NCBI GenBank assembly: GCA_965221605.1 | Contig: CBDCSK010000015.1 | Span: forward strand, 186,001 to 250,000 | Reading direction: 5' to 3' | Length of the DNA: 64,000 nucleotides | Origin: Aldehydirespirator sp965221605 | Lineage (GTDB): Bacteria; Actinomycetota; Acidimicrobiia; Acidimicrobiales; Aldehydirespiratoraceae | Shown here: piece after piece, positions 63,006 through 64,000 of the stretch | How the letters are laid out: the number at the start of each line of letters is the position of its first letter | How positions within the stretch are numbered: position 1 is the stretch's first letter | Notes under the pieces: model-generated | Told to the model about the DNA's origin: nothing | The model's database searches: none | Seen by the model: the letters and a program-made list of their open reading frames with translations, nothing else | Program-made: the position numbers and the translations under genes

Positions 63006-64000
63006 ATGACCTCGGACGTCGTGACCCTGGAAGTGGATGGGCGGGCCGTTCGTGTGACCAATCCCGGCAAGGTCTTCTTCGGCGCCCGGGGAGAGACCAA
63101 GCTCGACCTCGTCGAGTACTACCTGTCGGTGGCCGAGCCGCTGCGGCGGGCCATGGGGGGCCGGCCGGTGCTGCTCGAGCGCTACCCGGACGGTGCCTCG
63201 GGCAAGTCGTTCTTCCAGAAGCGGGTGCCCAAGGGGGCTCCCGAGTGGCTGACCACGACGGTGGTGAGCACCCCCAACGGCACCCTGTCCAACGCCATGG
63301 TCGCCGCCGACCTCGCCCATGTGGTCTGGGCGGTCAACATGGGCTGCCTCGGATTCCATGTGTGGCCGTACCTCGCGGACGCCCCGGACTTCGCCGACGA
63401 GCTGCGAATCGATCTCGATCCCCAGCCCGGCGTCGTCTTCGACCAGGTGCGGGAGGCCGCCCGTGAAGTGAAGGCCGCCTTCGACGAGCTGCAGATGCCG
63501 GTCCACGTCAAGACCTCGGGCCGCCGGGGCCTGCACGTCTACTCCCGGCTGGCGCCCCGCTGGGACTCCTACGCGGTGCGGGCCGCGGCGGTGGCCCTGG
63601 CCCGGGAGATGGCCCGGCGCCGCCCCGACCTGATCACCGACGCCTGGTGGAAGGAGGAGCGGGGCCGGCGGGTGTTCGTGGACTTCAACCAGAACGCCCC
63701 CCACAAGACCGTGTTCGGGGCCTGGTCGGCCCGTCCCCGGGTGGGCGCGCAGGTCTCGGCACCGATCGGCTGGGACGAGGTCGACGAGGTGCAGCCCGAG
63801 GAGCTGACCATCGCCACCGTCGGGGCGCGGGTCTCACGGATCGGGGATCCCTGGGCCGCCATGGACGGAGAGCCCGCCTCGCTGGAGCCGCTGCTGGAGT
63901 GGCACGCTCGGGACATGGCCGCCGGCCTGATGGACGCTCCCTGGCCGCCGGTGTACCCGAAGATGCCCAACGAACCGCCCCGGGTGGCGCCCAGCCGGGC
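63006..64000 (+). CDS. LigD-type DNA polymerase/primase domain protein, 3' end outside
   Basis: The frame runs from ATG 63006 off the window edge (331 codons seen). It is the archaeo-eukaryotic primase-like polymerase domain used in bacterial nonhomologous end joining: VTNPGKVFFGARGETKLDLV, YYLSVAEPLRRAMGGRPVLL, RYPDGASGKSFFQKRVPKGA, catalytic acidic motif ELRIDLDPQPG, VKTSGRRGLHVYSRL and RVFVDFNQNAPHKTVFGAWS. Stand-alone LigD-pol proteins of about 300-350 residues are common in actinobacteria. A fused ligase or nuclease downstream cannot be excluded. Confidence 0.92.
   Translation, partial: MTSDVVTLEVDGRAVRVTNPGKVFFGARGETKLDLVEYYLSVAEPLRRAMGGRPVLLERYPDGASGKSFFQKRVPKGAPEWLTTTVVSTPNGTLSNAMVAADLAHVVWAVNMGCLGFHVWPYLADAPDFADELRIDLDPQPGVVFDQVREAAREVKAAFDELQMPVHVKTSGRRGLHVYSRLAPRWDSYAVRAAAVALAREMARRRPDLITDAWWKEERGRRVFVDFNQNAPHKTVFGAWSARPRVGAQVSAPIGWDEVDEVQPEELTIATVGARVSRIGDPWAAMDGEPASLEPLLEWHARDMAAGLMDAPWPPVYPKMPNEPPRVAPSR

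Overview
The window is high-GC bacterial DNA with densely packed genes. It fits an uncultured actinobacterium, possibly of the Acidimicrobiia. Supporting signs are a coproheme decarboxylase, an F420-type luciferase-like oxidoreductase, a PAC2 protein, a LytR C-terminal domain, a CIRCE-controlled stand-alone groEL and a LigD-type polymerase. The class assignment is an inference from gene content. I saw no tRNA, rRNA or CRISPR array.

Layout. 0-4 kb: LytR-domain tail, glycerate kinase, small membrane protein, MoaD-like protein, CIRCE and groEL. 4.4-8.8 kb: two coupled exported proteins, one with a His/Glu/Pro repeat region. 8.9-12.4 kb: nitrobindin, fdhD, coproheme decarboxylase, a methyltransferase and a NUDIX hydrolase. 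12.4-16.6 kb: a less GC-rich restriction-modification-like module of McrB-like AAA ATPase, PD-(D/E)XK protein and a convergent HTH-containing DNA methyltransferase. 16.8-22.3 kb: a minus-strand run tesB / PQQ sugar dehydrogenase / GNAT / acetoacetyl-CoA synthetase / PAC2. 22.4-25.2 kb: GtrA, methyltransferase and an exported NodB deacetylase. 25.2-31.6 kb: a cobalamin riboswitch, then btuFCD-cobO-cobU-cobT-cobS. 31.6-36.8 kb: oxidoreductases, an AIM24 protein, a Phd/PIN toxin-antitoxin pair and an aldehyde dehydrogenase.

36.8-43.9 kb is the most unusual part. Three paralogous small membrane/coiled-coil proteins share a duplicated promoter and leader. They are interleaved with a low-complexity lipoprotein, an Fn3/Calx-beta/SLH surface protein and a DUF6978-DUF1828/1829 gene pair. 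44-60 kb holds a PLP enzyme, glnS and two minus-strand operons, fah-TPP enzyme-livHMGF and matB-livK-secreted protein. These probably form one uptake and catabolism unit for a small organic or amino acid. 60.3-62 kb is a complete IS1380-family insertion sequence with readable ends and a 5-bp target duplication. It sits upstream of aroK-aroQ, and a LigD-type polymerase gene runs off the right edge.

Three small repeat families are dispersed across the window: a roughly 131-bp MITE-like element with 17-bp terminal inverted repeats, a roughly 50-bp perfect-architecture hairpin (CCACC-N5-GGTGG apex) with covarying stems, and the promoter/leader block of the membrane paralogs. Five genes (McrB-like, lipoprotein, SLH protein, livF, glnS) each lack one base, always in the same -1 sense and mostly at short homopolymers. 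This looks more like consensus error than gene decay.
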